In this document: positions 1 through 11,603 of the stretch, piece after piece
Numbering within the stretch: the stretch's first letter is position 1
How the letters are laid out: every line of letters begins with the position of its first letter
Assembly (NCBI GenBank): GCA_014905825.1
Contig: JACGCN010000001.1
Location: 2,852,001-2,916,000, forward strand
From: Lyophyllum atratum
Taxonomy: Eukaryota > Basidiomycota > Agaricomycetes > Agaricales > Lyophyllaceae
DNA: 64,000 bases
Direction of reading: 5' to 3'
The notes under the pieces: generated by a model
Seen by the model: the letters and a program-made list of their open reading frames with translations, nothing else
What the model was told of the DNA's origin: nothing
Database searches by the model: none
Translations under genes and position numbers: made by a program

Positions 1-861
1 CAAGGCGAAGAGCTTCTCGTCTGGTAGAGCATCCCCGATCGCATAAGCACCCATTTCGGTTTGGTATATGGAGAAGCGTAATTGCTCATCGTCTTGGATA
101 TTAAGCTACGAGGAAAGAGGTGAGGTGGGGACGACCTGCGGGCTGGACGGACCGACCTTGTTAAAAATACACTCTCGTACAAAGACAGCATTTGGTGCGC
201 CGCTAATGTCGACGGTGACATACCAGTCAGAGTCGGTGGTGACGACGATGAGGACCTTTCCAGAGACAGTTCCCGTCGAACTGAGGCTGGAGACCGAGTC
301 TGGGGTAGACACTGTGGGGGACTGGGGAGGATGTGAGGGATGTCAATGGCAAGAAACGGTTGTGGGGCATACCGTGCGCGGGCGCCTTGGAGAAGACTCA
401 GCGGGGGGCCGGTTGTGGCGATTGTAGAATGGAGATTTGAGGGTCTGGATGAACTTGCCCTTGCGAGATGTGGTGATTTGAGGGCCATCGGCGATGCTGT
501 GGGCGGCAATGGCAGGGTCATGGGGTGTGAGGGCATCAGCGGTGAGATCAACAGGTGGGACGGGGAGGCTTGGGGTGGTTGGTGGTGGGGTGGATTCCTC
601 GGCAGCGGGGGAGCTGGAGGTGGAGGGCGAGGACAATGAGGGATGTGATGAGGGATGATGTGGAAGATGGGTGGTGAGGGGGGTGTACGGGATCTGTGAT
701 TTTTGAGCAGGGCGGTTGGGGCGCAGGGGCTGGTGGTGGAAGACGGGTTGGGCGGTTAGATGTGCTCTGTGGTCGTCGTCGCTGCCATCCGAGTCTGAGC
801 CCGGGTTTGCAACGTAGAGGACTCGTGTGCGGCCCTTTACACCTCTCGCATCCTCAGACAT
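1..861 (-). CDS. BCK1: BCK1-like MAP kinase kinase kinase, N-terminal part (gene runs off the window)
   Basis: Partial gene entering from the left edge. Exons on the minus strand are 861-373, 321-157 and 105-1, all in frame (253 codons seen). The product starts MSEDARGVK, has a long Ser/Pro-rich stretch with an acidic patch (DSDGSDDD), then a globular segment containing VTVDISGAPNAVFVRE, followed after the second intron by a stretch containing RFSIYQTEMGAYAIGDALP. I recognise this segment from memory as the N-terminal region conserved in fungal BCK1-type MAPKKKs of the cell wall integrity pathway; the kinase domain would lie outside the window. Intron donors are GTATGC and GTCGGT, acceptors CCCCAG and CGTAG. 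The start at 861 is the first ATG that opens a plausible N-terminus; an in-frame ATG-less extension upstream was not used. A different RA/SAM-type MAPKKK is possible. Confidence 0.6.
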
Positions 862-997
862 AGAGGGTAGAATGGGGGCAGCAGCGGGCAGCGGGACAGC
901 ACGACGGCAGCACCGACGGCAAGCTGGACAATCCACACAACGTTGGCGTCGTCCACTTAATCGCTGACTAAGATTGCACAACTCAAATGCCATCAAT

Positions 998-1056
998 AGC
1001 CCCGTTCAAAGTTGAGCCACGACTTTCGTGGTCGCGGTCGCGGCTCGTCACCTGAC
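998..1056 (+). repeat. Left terminal inverted repeat of the MITE
   Basis: 59 bp arm beginning AGCCCCGTTCAAAGTTGAG; its reverse complement matches 1656-1714 with three mismatches, all in the inner third of the arm. Confidence 0.9.
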
Positions 1057-1655
1057 GTTATTTTCAGAGTCCGCTTCTAACACCGGTGCAGGCGTTACAA
1101 CGCGTCGCGACGACGCTAAGTTTTAAGCAGGGACGCGCAGGGGACGCGCGCATTTCTTCACGCGAGCCAGCGAGAGCTGCATCACATCTACGAATCGTTA
1201 AAATATATCTGTTCTACAATCTAGGCTTTCAAGTAGTTTATTTTATATTAAACTGAAGTAAAAACATGTATTCCAACCTACCAGTAGCTGGTCATATATC
1301 AAATATTCAAGACTACCTATCAGGGTTAATTTTAATATGCTCTCTACGTTATAGAAGCGTTTTCGCGCCATTGATACATGTTGTGTTGCCCTCATGCCTC
1401 GAGTTATTGAGTAGTATTTCTGACTGACTTTTATTTACATTTACAAAATGCTTTTATCTGTTAAGAAAAATTGGAAAAAAATCCCAAGGACTCCAGATAT
1501 AAGATTTAGTAAAAAATCAAAGTTTTTAACACATTGCAGACTAAGCAAGAGGTAGTTGACGCCGATTTTCACTGGGCGTCATTGCGCGTCGAGACCCTGG
1601 GTGGTAATGTCACAAAGGGTCACACGGCAGCCTCCGGCGGACTGTCAAAATTATG

Positions 1656-1714
1656 GTCAGGTGATGACCCACGACCGCGACCACGAAAGTCGTGGCTCAA
1701 CTTTGAACGGGGCT
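1656..1714 (-). repeat. Right terminal inverted repeat of the MITE
   Basis: 59 bp arm ending in CTCAACTTTGAACGGGGCT; partner of 998-1056. The outer 43 bases are identical between the arms, as expected of a fairly recent insertion. Confidence 0.9.
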
Positions 1715-1721
1715 AATGCTA

Positions 1722-2767
1722 CTACATCTTTGGAAACTCGGCCTTCTCCTCCAGCAGCTGCTCACCCCATGACAGCAGCTTCAGCAGTCCCACAAGCTTC
1801 ACCTCCTTCCCTTGACTCAGACTCTCTAAAATCGCTGCATTCACCTCCCCAGCCGTCTTCATCCGCTGCCCAGGTGACAAAAGCTCCGAAATCGCCGCAG
1901 GTGCAGACGGAGATGATTCGAACGCCAAGAGCGCCATTGTTCGCTCTAATTCAGACAAGAACTCGGGGCTTTCTTCCCCCCTGGGCGCCAACTCTGACTG
2001 AGCAAACTGTAGTGCATCGGCTATTCGCCCCTGGCGTATGTATTCAATAAGTTTTTGTTGTTGTAAATGGAAGTAGAGTGCGGGATTGGTATCTAATATC
2101 TAGCGACAGAACCATGTTAGTGACAGTGCATTAAATACAGAGAAAGACAAAGAGTCGTATCATATTGAAGACTGAAGTTTTGGTGTTTACAATTCTCATC
2201 ACCGACCTCGAAAGGTCTGAGAGTGGTGCATGAAACGTTATAATCCTTCGACTCTTGTCAACAGCCGAAAAGAAATCAAGCGTACCTCGGGATTCAGATC
2301 GTTGACTTGTGTGATGGCCTCCTCGATGTCGCCTCGCTGGAGAGCTTCTCGGATGTTCATCCTACTTTCTATGCTCTCGAAGTCAACTGGTGGAGCGAGA
2401 TCGGCTTCTTGACTGAATTCTTCTGCAGCGGACTTGTAGCCTTCGATGACAAGATAGTCCATGATGAGACGGTTCAGGTCACTGCGAAAGGTAATGGATC
2501 AGTAACAAAATTGATAATCCCTAGGATTGGAAAGAGTGGGGGTCAGATAATACATGCAATTGATCTACTCTTCATGAGATTCAGAGAGATTCCCAATTGT
2601 TGTTCATCCGTAGCGAGCGATACAAGAGGCATTAGAAGGACTCACTTCTTAGTGACCTGCACTTCATGAAGTCGACGATCCCATTCGTCTCTGCGAATGG
2701 ACTGTTTTGGGGGCTAAGTTATCGACATTAGATTGGTGGGAATGTGACAGAGGTCGAAACTGACCAT
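1722..2767 (-). CDS. GID8: GID complex subunit 8 (LisH-CTLH-CRA protein)
   Basis: Core scaffold subunit of the GID/CTLH ubiquitin ligase, which degrades gluconeogenic enzymes and other substrates. Exons 2767-2765, 2713-2646, 2481-2286 and 2099-1722 give 214 aa, the usual size for this family. Visible are the conserved N-terminal RRDEWDRRL, the LisH motif (NRLIMDYLVIEGYKSAAEEF), the CTLH region (ALQRGDIEEAITQVNDLNPE then TNPALYFHLQQQKLIEYI) and the CRA part (ELAPRGEESPEFL, ERTMALLAFE). The first exon is just the ATG, spliced at GTCAGT. This start is inferred: without that intron an in-frame TAG precedes the conserved region. The stop lies seven bases from a MITE, so the transcript end probably uses transposon sequence. 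Confidence 0.9.
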
Positions 2768-3024
2768 TAGGGATGTTTGAAAAAGACGGCGCGAATTTAT
2801 GGGAAGCTCACATCTCACAGTTTAGGGTAGGCTTTCGAGCGCATTCACGTGATTGCGCCCCCTTCTATGTAAAACTCAAGAGCTTACATTGACAAGTTAC
2901 AGCACGGTCCGGGTCAGTGTATCCTGAACGCGTGTTCCGTTGAGTTATCGGAAATTCGTCAATGTGCAAATTGCATGGCCTGGGAGATGAAGGAACTTAT
3001 CGCTCAATTGCATCTCGTAAGTAA

Positions 3025-4657
3025 TTATCCTATAAGATCGAAATCGGGTATAAAGGCTTTTCCCTGGCTCTTTTCCCACTTCTCCTGCCACTCATTGACC
3101 TTCCATCCTTGTCTGAGGTACTTATAAGTGAAGATATCCCTTCGCCAATTCTCAACATAATTCCTGCCGTTGTCTGGTATGGCTCCCTAAGTAGGACACA
3201 ATCCAATCAAACTTCACTGAGATTATGGAAAGAGGCACTTACATTCACTTTCAAATAGGCTACCAGCTCATCCTGATAGTCACTGGATCTATTCACTGGT
3301 AGTCTGTGTCCGAGGCTGTATGGGTCATATCCGGCCTTGCGCAGGGCGTCTTCGCGCATATCCAGATCTTGCAGCAGCTCATTCCGAGCAGGAAGCAGCG
3401 CGCTGTTAAGAATGGCATGCGTAGTGAACAACGCTTGGGCGATATCCGAGGGACAATAGGGCTTGGGAGCCCAATGAACGCCAGTGCACTGACCGGATAG
3501 GAAGGCGACAGCGAAAATATGTGTTGGTGCAGAGGAAAGATATAATGAGTATTCGTGACAAGCTGCCCCGAGTATGAGTCGTTAGAGCGCGCCTGGCGAT
3601 CCGTAACGAGGACGTGACTTGTCTCGAGGAAAGGCTTCCGAATCTCGTAGCCGGCAGCGAGTAGGATCGCATCTACGTCTGCTGTAGTTCCATCCTGAAA
3701 AACGACTCTGTCGGCGGTGAAACGAGATATATCTGGCTTCGGGTGTGCGCCTGCTGTGAGCGGGCCCAAAACAGGATCAGGCTCATGCCTCATGGAAACA
3801 AAAGTCTACACATCGAGTAAATCACCTGCACGGGCGTTTTTTTGATTTACTGACCTCTTTCGCATATGGTACAACCTGCGGCGCCGCGTCTCGACCACTT
3901 GACCCAGTACCAACCACCAGCACACGGCGCGTGGCATATCTTTCTGGTCCTCGGTACCACACACTGTGCATAATTTCTCGTTTCGGGCTTTGTCTTTGGC
4001 TTTTCTCGAGCCAGTCTCGCTGCCCTTGCCAGACAGAAATCCGAGGTACATGATTATTGCCCGTCGTCACAATAAGATGATCAAAGCTCCTATGTCGCGG
4101 TGATCCACTCGCGTCGCGATAAGCGATATCCCAACGGCCTTCGGTTGCCCCGTCCATGACGTCTTGAAGACCTCGCGGTTGAAGTGAATGTGGCGGTACA
4201 AATTGTAATGGGAGGCGTACCGCGCATGGTATACTTGCCACGTACTCGTGGGGTGGATACAACGGACTGCTCTTGGTAAAGGGAAACTGTGGAAAAGACA
4301 TGGATGGGACTGACGTGTTGGAGTGAAGTGAAGAGTACAACGGAGTTTCGGGAACTACTGGCGGGAGTGCGGGATCTGGGTCAGGTAGCCTGGTTGACCT
4401 CGTCAATGGGCAGCCTCATGAGTAAATAGCATCGCTGCTCACCAAATACCACCCAGATTGTGTCTTCGTTCAAATAAGACGACTTCCAACGAAGATCTAG
4501 TTGATTCCGGCAGGTCGAAAAGAGTCTTGAGTGTCGCTAATCTCGCGCTGCCTGCACCAACGATGGCAATGCTCTTTACGTCATGTGATTGTGCCGCATG
4601 ATGATACGGGAGGCGCAACCCAAGGAAAGAGAAGACAGCCTGGCGAACGTTGACCAT
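3025..4657 (-). pseudogene. Flavin-containing monooxygenase, reading frame broken
   Basis: Exons 4657-4443, 4389-3855, 3805-3243 and 3186-3025 spell a full-length FAD/NADPH-dependent monooxygenase of the FMO type (about 490 aa). The FAD motif reads GAGSAR where the family has GAGPSG. Also seen are LFERRHNLGGIW, the NADPH-side motif LVVGTGSSGRDAA, HSVWYRGPERYA, DAILLAAGYEIR and YIFPLHQHIF. Three frame breaks are visible. An extra base at 4238-4239 and a missing base in the G run at 4148-4151 offset each other, leaving about 90 nt read in the wrong frame; the other frame there encodes typical FMO sequence (VYHARYASHYNLY). A third, uncompensated break near 3453-3458 separates LPSPI from CPSDIAQALF. 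Either a decaying gene or a gene damaged by consensus indels; see the findings. Confidence 0.75.
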
Positions 4658-4990
4658 GGATTTGTGGACGTTGGGGAAGGGGGCACCGAGCTGTAGAGGC
4701 AGACACGCTCCATACTTATCGAGACCTATACTTTGAGTAATATGGTCGTACGATGGCGTGCTTCCGTCTAAGCATGCTCTTGACTAGAATACTATAACCG
4801 AGCATCAAGGATATCAATACTGCCTCTGCGAGACGATTCTGAAAATCCTCTGATGAGTAAGGCTGTCTGCAATGAAACCAGCTACAACTGATACAACTGG
4901 CAAAGCCTATGTTGAGTCATTGAAAAGTGATATTGCACCATTGTTGGACTAAGGGTTGAGCATATAATTGATATTGAGTATCTCCTTGTG

Positions 4991-5768
4991 TTATGCTTTG
5001 GAGACTATTCCACCAGATCTGATCATGTCGAAGAAATCATCTTTATCTACAGCACCTAGTGGACATCAACATGCATAGTCGAGTAGAAGTAAAAGCGACG
5101 CACTTTCTTTTCCTCTTCCAATGATGTTGTCTTTATCCTTCGCCTTCTTCCCCTGTGATTTGCTGCTGCTCATGAGAGGTGCCGGCAACGTTGGTTTGCC
5201 TGATCCTCTCGCAGCTTTTGTTTCTTCAGCAGCAGCGGAAGCGGATGCTTGCGATTGCCGTATCACATTGAACAACTTAACAACTTTGCGAAGGCATCAG
5301 AATTCTTGATTGACGGATACAAGGAATGAGCTGACCTCCTCTCTGGGCAACCTTTCGCAGAGCTCTCTCGCTCTCCCCTCCCCAGCCTCCGATAGCATCC
5401 GTTATGCGACCCTTGTCTTCTTTTTCTTTCTTTTCGACCTGCAGGACTTTTTTCGCCCTGTTTTCGAGTTTCTCGTCGTTTCGTTTTCTGGCAATGGATG
5501 GTTTCAGAGACAAGGGCAGTGATGAAGGTGCATCGGTGTTTAGTAGCGATTGCAACGTAGCCCCGAAAGCAGAGGTGCCGGTGGCTCGAATTTTACGTTT
5601 GGACGTCTGTCGTGATTTTTGTTTCTTCACAACGATTTCGTCGGAGGTGTCAGGAGAATCGCTATCGCCCGCTGAAAAGTCGTCAGGACTAGATTCGCGA
5701 GATTCTGCTGCATGGGACGCCATGTCTTGTTGGTCGTCAGATAGCCTCTGTCTCTTGTGGGGATGCAT
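4991..5768 (-). CDS. RRP15: RRP15-like ribosome biogenesis protein
   Basis: Nucleolar factor for 60S subunit assembly and 27S pre-rRNA processing. Exons 5768-5336, 5283-5104 and 5055-4991 give 225 aa. The family core is plain: AFGATLQSLLN, SLPLSLKPSIARKRNDEKLE, KVLQVEKKEKEDKGR, GGWGGESERALRKVAQRG, then VVKLFNVIRQSQ after intron 1. The C-terminus (VDKDDFFDMIRSGG) appears only when the intron with donor GTGCGT at 5103 is spliced; otherwise the ORF ends in an unrelated Leu-rich tail. The N-terminus is acidic and Ser-rich. The start at 5768 gives MHPHKRQRLS, a nuclear-type basic start; an upstream in-frame ATG (MIGRAY...) exists but is less likely. Confidence 0.9.
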
Positions 5769-6014
5769 GAGGGTTTGTAAGGAGAGAGTTTGGATATAAG
5801 CGCGTCCGATCACGTAAATACATAAACAGCATCATTCTGGTTGGTGGTGACCTTGAATGGCCCAGCGTGGTTACATGTTGCTACAAGTCACTATCTCCCC
5901 TCAAGACGTCGTATCCAATTGGCCATAGCTGACCTTTGACTGTCTCTACTGTACACCCCCTCAATTATCAGCAACAGCGCGACTTCGATCGTCACCTGCT
6001 CCCGGCCTGATACG

Positions 6015-9000
6015 ATGGCCTCGACTTCTCTTCAACGATTGGACTTTTCTCCAGAACCAGATCTTCATCCGTTATACCCTTCTCTGACGCATATTGCCTC
6101 CCTTATATCGTCTAATTCGGGGCTTACTCCTGGGCAGAGAGCCGAACTTGTCGCGCACTGCTTGGCTCGTGCATGTGTATTCGGGGAGCTCATTATCCTC
6201 CAGTATCTTCTTTCCGACACTCACGCGCAGGTCCACGTCGACCTAGGTATACGTGACGAGGATGGTCTCGGCCTCGTTAGTCTCGCGATCCATGGATTCG
6301 GTGCTGAATCCGACCGCGATGTCGAGAGAGAAGAATGCGTCAGGCTATTGATTGCCCAAGGAGCGGATCTACAGGCAGACAAAGGTGGATATGATTCTAC
6401 ATGCTCGGCATATCTCTCTGATCGGATTTCCCAGATGGTTGGACGCCATTGCACCATGCGGCTCTGCTCTCTCCACCCACTCTAGTATCTCACCTAATGA
6501 CACATGGATGTTCTCCGTTTGCCGCGACGCGTCGAGGTCTAACGCCTCTCGACGTAGTGACAGCTCATTCCGTACTGCCTGGTCGAGATGATGTCGCCTT
6601 ATTGTTGGAAGAAGCCATGCGAGGCGAAGGATGGACGGGTGGTAGAATGGAACAGAAACGCAGAATATCTGAGCAACGGCAGAAACGAAAAACGCGGCAG
6701 AAGGACATGCAGAGTGGCATCAGCCAAGTTCTTTCTATCAACCCATCGTGGTGGGGTCCTGAGACGGATTCCGATTCTGAGTCAGAGGACGAAGATGATG
6801 ACGAGAAAGTCTATGTGAGTACCCTGCTCCTCCTTCTAGGCAAGCTCTGACACGCACATAGACGCCACCAGCTGACTATTCATCCATGCTAGTCTTCTCG
6901 CCACCTTCCTTACCACATATCTTCGATTCTCTTATAACCAACTTCCAACCTTCGCTGCGGAATGCAACCCCGGCAAACACGCTTTACCTGCTGGCAAGAT
7001 TCGCATGCCTCACATGCGACCATACCTGGCTTGAAGACCTGATAATCGGTGCTACAGACGCTATCGAAGAAACTTTCTTCGTACGGATACATCAGCTGTC
7101 CTGCTAGTAATCTCAGTTAATCTCTTCGAACAGAGTCGTGCGGACGACGTGACCTGTTTGGTTTTTTGGTTATATAATACCATGACGTGGCTTCACCTTC
7201 TGCAGTGCGATAACTCAATAAATGAGGCCTGTGAGATCTTGGGTTCTTTTGAACTTATAGAGGAAGTCATAAACTCAGTTTTTGGTAACTTTATAGCTCT
7301 TTACATGCTAGCTATTGCTGAATCTCATACCTTGCAGTATTCATCATTCGGTTCGCGGAACGTCGCATTGACCAGCTTTTCGATGTCGCCTTTCTGGACT
7401 TCTCTCCCCAAGGATCTGAATTTGATACTATCCAATTTGAGTCCGACTGGTCTTTCTTGCGCCCTTTCTCCGGGAAGAAGAAGACTCCCTCCAGCTCGGT
7501 ATCCGCCAACAATGTACTCTCTCGTGCACGAGCTCCATCCTCTCCACCGAGCCCGAAACGGCCACTCTCGCCGTCTCAGAGCCAAGGAGCCATCCCCTCA
7601 TCGTCGTCAAGAGGATTTTCGTCCTTGCGGCAAAGCTTCGCCCGAGGTCGCGGTCCATCTGCCACACCTCTCTCAGCTATGTTTCCTGAATCGCCGCCGC
7701 CGTCTCCGACTGACTTGACCACGTTTTTAACGGCCTTGCATACTCTGTTGAATTTGTCCGACATAAATCCTGCCTTGACGACCCAACTTTGGTCTCAGGT
7801 GATGTATTGGACATCATGTAAGAAGCAAGTTGAACCACAAGCACAGTCGCTAACTCGTTCACGACTAGGTGAAATCTTCAATCGCATAATTACTCGCAAG
7901 AAGTACATCTGCCGGTAATTGTGTTTCCCCTTAGATCACTACCCCTTGGTTTGAAACAAAATGTATGGTAAGATCGCGAGCTGTACAGATTGGGATGAAC
8001 CTAGCTGTCCTTGAAGAATGGGTTGAACAAATGGAAATACCTCCTGGCGTCCAAGCACACTTCCTTCCAGCGCGAGACCTACTGAACTGGTTACAAGTAT
8101 GCCCACGTTGTCATCTTCATTGGGAGTTGTAACATAACAATGACTACAGAGCCTTTCGTCGATATCCGAATTCCCTGACCTGGTGGCTACTATTCAGAGA
8201 ATGAAGAGCATCAATCCCCTGCAGGTAAGGTTCCTGTTCATCAGCTGAGCATGTTCTTGACGGGTCTTTTTAAGATGCAACGCGCTGTCCGTGATTACAA
8301 GTACGAAGTTAACGAGGGGAGAATGACTGAGGAATGTATCCAATATCTAACCCAACTCCAAAAAGACTGGGAAAGGCACAGGGTTAAACTCGGTGTCGAG
8401 GCGCTTCGTAGAGAGGTCCACTAGTCATCCATCTTCTGGGCCAATCGTCCGCTCACTATTATTTCACACTTAGATGGGTGACAGAGAACGGGAAGGCAGC
8501 GTTTCGTCTTACGTTGATGAGGCATCTAGTGGTGTAGCCGGACAAACCCCTTCCATATCCACAAATTCATCCGACAATTCTGGTCATCATAATATCGACA
8601 TTTTGTTCGGTACACCCCAAGAGATCCTGTCATGGGAACCTGCCAAGCCACCACCTGCGCTTGGAGAGTTACTGGATTCGCGATACATGCTCCCATTGCT
8701 ATTCCCTTCGGACCCTCGCATGCTTGCCGCGCTTCCCCAGAAGCCCCCTCTGGTTGAAGAAGGAACAAGGAAGAAACAGGGTCATCAACCTACTCGTAGC
8801 AGTCGCAGCATGCCATGGAGATCACGGAGTAGGAAGTTGAGAGAAGTTGGGGTGGGTGCGTTGCAATGGGTGGATGGGATCAGGTCAGCAGCTCGTTGGG
8901 CTAGACCAACCATGCTTGAAGACGACGAGGAAGACCAGCAACCTCCTGCGCATGCTTCTGACGACCGCGTTGTCGGCGAGGAGTCTGGCATGAGAATTAA

Positions 9001-9088
9001 TACCCACATCACGCCATTGACTAGGAAGCCGTCTGTGAGGAAAGGTAGACTTAGTCTGGGAGAGTCTACGCCAGTAGAACGTGCATGA
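6015..9088 (+). CDS. Ankyrin and dilute (DIL) domain protein
   Basis: Ten exons: 6015-6384, 6435-6814, 6862-7080, 7134-7284, 7338-7817, 7869-7914, 7973-8096, 8150-8224, 8275-8415 and 8474-9088. The N-terminal third has ankyrin repeats (GWTPLHHAALLSPPTLVSHL, GLTPLDVVTAHS), followed by an acidic linker (DSDSESEDEDDDE). The middle is a DIL domain like that of class V myosin tails: CLVFWLYNTMTWLHLLQ, NEACEILGSFELIEEVIN, FNRIITRKKYICRSRA, NLAVLEEWVEQMEIPPGV, MTEECIQYLTQLQKDWE. There is no motor domain, matching the fungal DIL-plus-ankyrin family, probably an adaptor in vesicle or organelle trafficking (inference). Exon 10 is joined by an intron with a weak GTCCAC donor; if that intron is not used, the protein ends at 8424. 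Confidence 0.8.
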
Positions 9089-9396
9089 CGTCCATTCTGG
9101 AACCTTTGCATCCTCTAGATTTACATATCACCTGTTGCTGTGCAAGCGTATATGTATCGTTTGAAATTTGTACTGAAATTGTCACCAGAACTAGTGGTCG
9201 GCAACGAGGGTCTTGGCGACATGGCATCATTGCCTTGAGCCCAGAGGCAGTGCAAAGGTTCTCCAATGGCAGTCGCCTCAGGGCTGCGCTTTCTACCTTC
9301 ACCGCCAACCGTCACTTTCCTCGTCTTCTTCAACCTTGAGACTCTGAGCTCCTGCTATTCCTTCCGTCATTATAATACCCCGCTGCATATTTTAAT

Positions 9397-11603
9397 ATGA
9401 TCTTGCCCAGCCACCTTGATGAGAAGACACAACCTTCGCCGCCCGACTACTTCGGGGACCACCAGTTCAACGACGCGTCTGCGTCGTTTCCCCAACCCGA
9501 CACGTACAGCACCACTCAGGATCAGGCAGGACATTTTGATACCTCCAACCGGCCCCCAATCTTTCGAGAACCGAGTGACGACACCATAGCACATTCAAGT
9601 TCTACCAGGAATTATGGAAACGAGGCTTTCAATCATTACTCCAGTCAGTCTAGCAAACACTTGGATGACTCCCAGGACGCTTCTCTCGTGCGCAATGCTG
9701 CTGATGTTGGCCGTTCCGCCAACTACCAGGATCTAGGTAAATAGGGCGGTTCTCTTTTCCCCCGGAGTTATCAAATATTCATGCGATTGTCAAGAATACG
9801 CTGAACCTCCTGCAATGGAACGTTCGGCGCCGTCTACAGAAAAGAAGACGCCTCTCGCTGCTTTTCTATCGCAGGGGAAATATCCGATTGAACAACGGAT
9901 AGAGGATAAGAAACGTGGAATAGGAAGGCAGAAATACCCTTTCGTTGGTGAGTTTATTTCCAATGGATAATGAAGAGGATATGCTTAACGTCAATTAGTA
10001 TGGACCTTGACTGCTGTTATGACCGGCGTCTTTGTGTACGAGTTGATCGTCAACTCCAGAGCCCAGGGTACACCAGTTTCCATGAAGGTGTGTCCTCACT
10101 TCTACTTGTGCCCTTCTTTATTCAAATTTTCCGAAGCCGGTAGTGAACCCTATGCTAGGACCATCCTCCAGCGCCCTCATCAATCTCGGCGCTCGCTTTC
10201 CGCCTTGTATGAAGCTCATCGATGCAGTCTCTCCTTCCACCAACTTTGGATGTAAGTCATCTTAGGATGGTTTACTCCCTAGTTCTAATCATATAAACGT
10301 TAAGGTCTCAACAACACTGCTAATCCGCCAACTGAAATATGCCCACTAGAAACGATATGTGGATTTGGTGGTGAACACATTCAAGTGACTGCTAACTTGC
10401 TCGTTTCTCACCCACCATTTGACAGGTTTCCATGGCAAAGATCCCAACCAATGGTTCCGGTTAGCTCTTCATGTGTATCGTCTAAATGGCAACCTGGTCA
10501 ATTTGCTCTGTAGATTTATCGTTCCAATCTTCCTGCATGCAGGCTTCATCCACATTCTTTTGAATATGTTTGCCCAACTCACTCTTTCGGCTCAGGTTCG
10601 CCTAATTTCGCTTCTATTCTACGTCATCCGAAGACTGATAAAATGCAGATTGAGCGAGAGATGGGATCTAGCGGCTTTTTGATAACTTACTTTGCTGCAG
10701 GAATCTTTGGGTGAGTCAGTTGATGGACCTCCCTCTCGCATATTTGATTGACTCCTGATCAGAAATGTGCTTGGTGGCAACTTTGCACTTGTAGGGCTGC
10801 CCTCCATAGGTGCAAGTGGCGCTATCTTTGGAACCGTGGCTGTAGGTTGAAATACCTGTGAATGCTTAATGTTTGACTTTAGTCTATCATCAGGTTACGT
10901 GGGTGGATCTTTTTGCACATTGGAAATACCAGTACAGGCCCGTACGGAAGGTGAAGGCAAATTTTCAGGACGGCCCGCATCAGTAGCTAATTATGAGCTC
11001 TCAGCTCGTTTTCATGACTATCGAGTTACTCATCGGAGTTGCCATTGGCTTCATTCCCTGTCGGTCTTTTTCCATTTCATTTGGCAATAAATGATTCTCT
11101 TACCTCCCATTTTTCCAGTTGTTGATAATTTTGGTTCGTACAGTCTGCCGACGATGTCTACATCTGCTTAAAATTGAGCGAACAGCACATCTTGGAGGCT
11201 TCCTCATGGGTTTACTCGTCGGGACGACGTTCTACCCCGTTATCAGTGTCACGAAACGGCACAAGTTGATCATGTGGTGTTTCCGCATCGTTGCCATTCC
11301 ATTGGCCGTCATCCTTTTCGTTGTCCTAACACGAAATTTCTATACTTCGGATCCCTATGCAGGTAAGGTCAAATTTCATGTCTTATATCCCTGTTTGTGT
11401 ATCATGTGGTTCTAGCCTGTTCTGGATGCCGCTATCTATCATGCTTCCCGACCGCGGCGAACAACCATTGCAAAGGGTACGTCCATATGTTTTCGTATCT
11501 GACATATAGTCTGAGCCTTTTACAGAACAGGTATGGCTTACTCTCGCTAATTGAACCACTCGACCAAAGAAAAATTCTAGGTTTGACTACTGTTGGTTCA
11601 TGA
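9397..11603 (+). CDS. Rhomboid family intramembrane serine protease
   Basis: Polytopic serine protease cleaving substrates within the membrane. Sixteen exons close in frame to 470 aa: 9397-9736, 9795-9947, 9999-10087, 10137-10251, 10305-10370, 10426-10459, 10514-10595, 10649-10710, 10763-10841, 10894-10950, 11005-11059, 11119-11133, 11186-11362, 11416-11476, 11526-11530 and 11581-11603. The cytosolic N-terminus is Ser/Gln/Asp-rich (about 150 residues), then TM1 (VWTLTAVMTGVFVYELIV), a luminal loop, FLHAGFIHILLNMFAQL, the catalytic serine in IGASGAIFG and the catalytic histidine in FAHLGGFLMG. The C-terminus has a Cys cluster (CSGCRYLSCFP). One exon is only 5 nt. The whole arrangement is that of eukaryotic secretory-pathway rhomboids with seven TMs. 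Confidence 0.85.

Larger units (their letters stand above)
998..1714. mobile_element. 717 bp non-autonomous DNA transposon (MITE-like)
   Basis: The element is bounded by a 59 bp terminal inverted repeat pair (998-1056 and 1656-1714) that differs at only 3 positions. It is flanked by AAT on both sides (995-997 and 1715-1717), a possible 3 bp target duplication. A TA duplication with the element starting one base further in is an equally good reading, so PIF/Harbinger-like and Tc1/mariner-like origins cannot be separated. The interior is AT-rich in the centre (about 1200-1540), with poly-A/T runs, and carries no ORF with transposase features, so it needs a transposase from elsewhere. It sits between the 5' side of the BCK1-like gene and the 3' end of GID8, seven bases beyond the GID8 stop codon. 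Confidence 0.85.
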
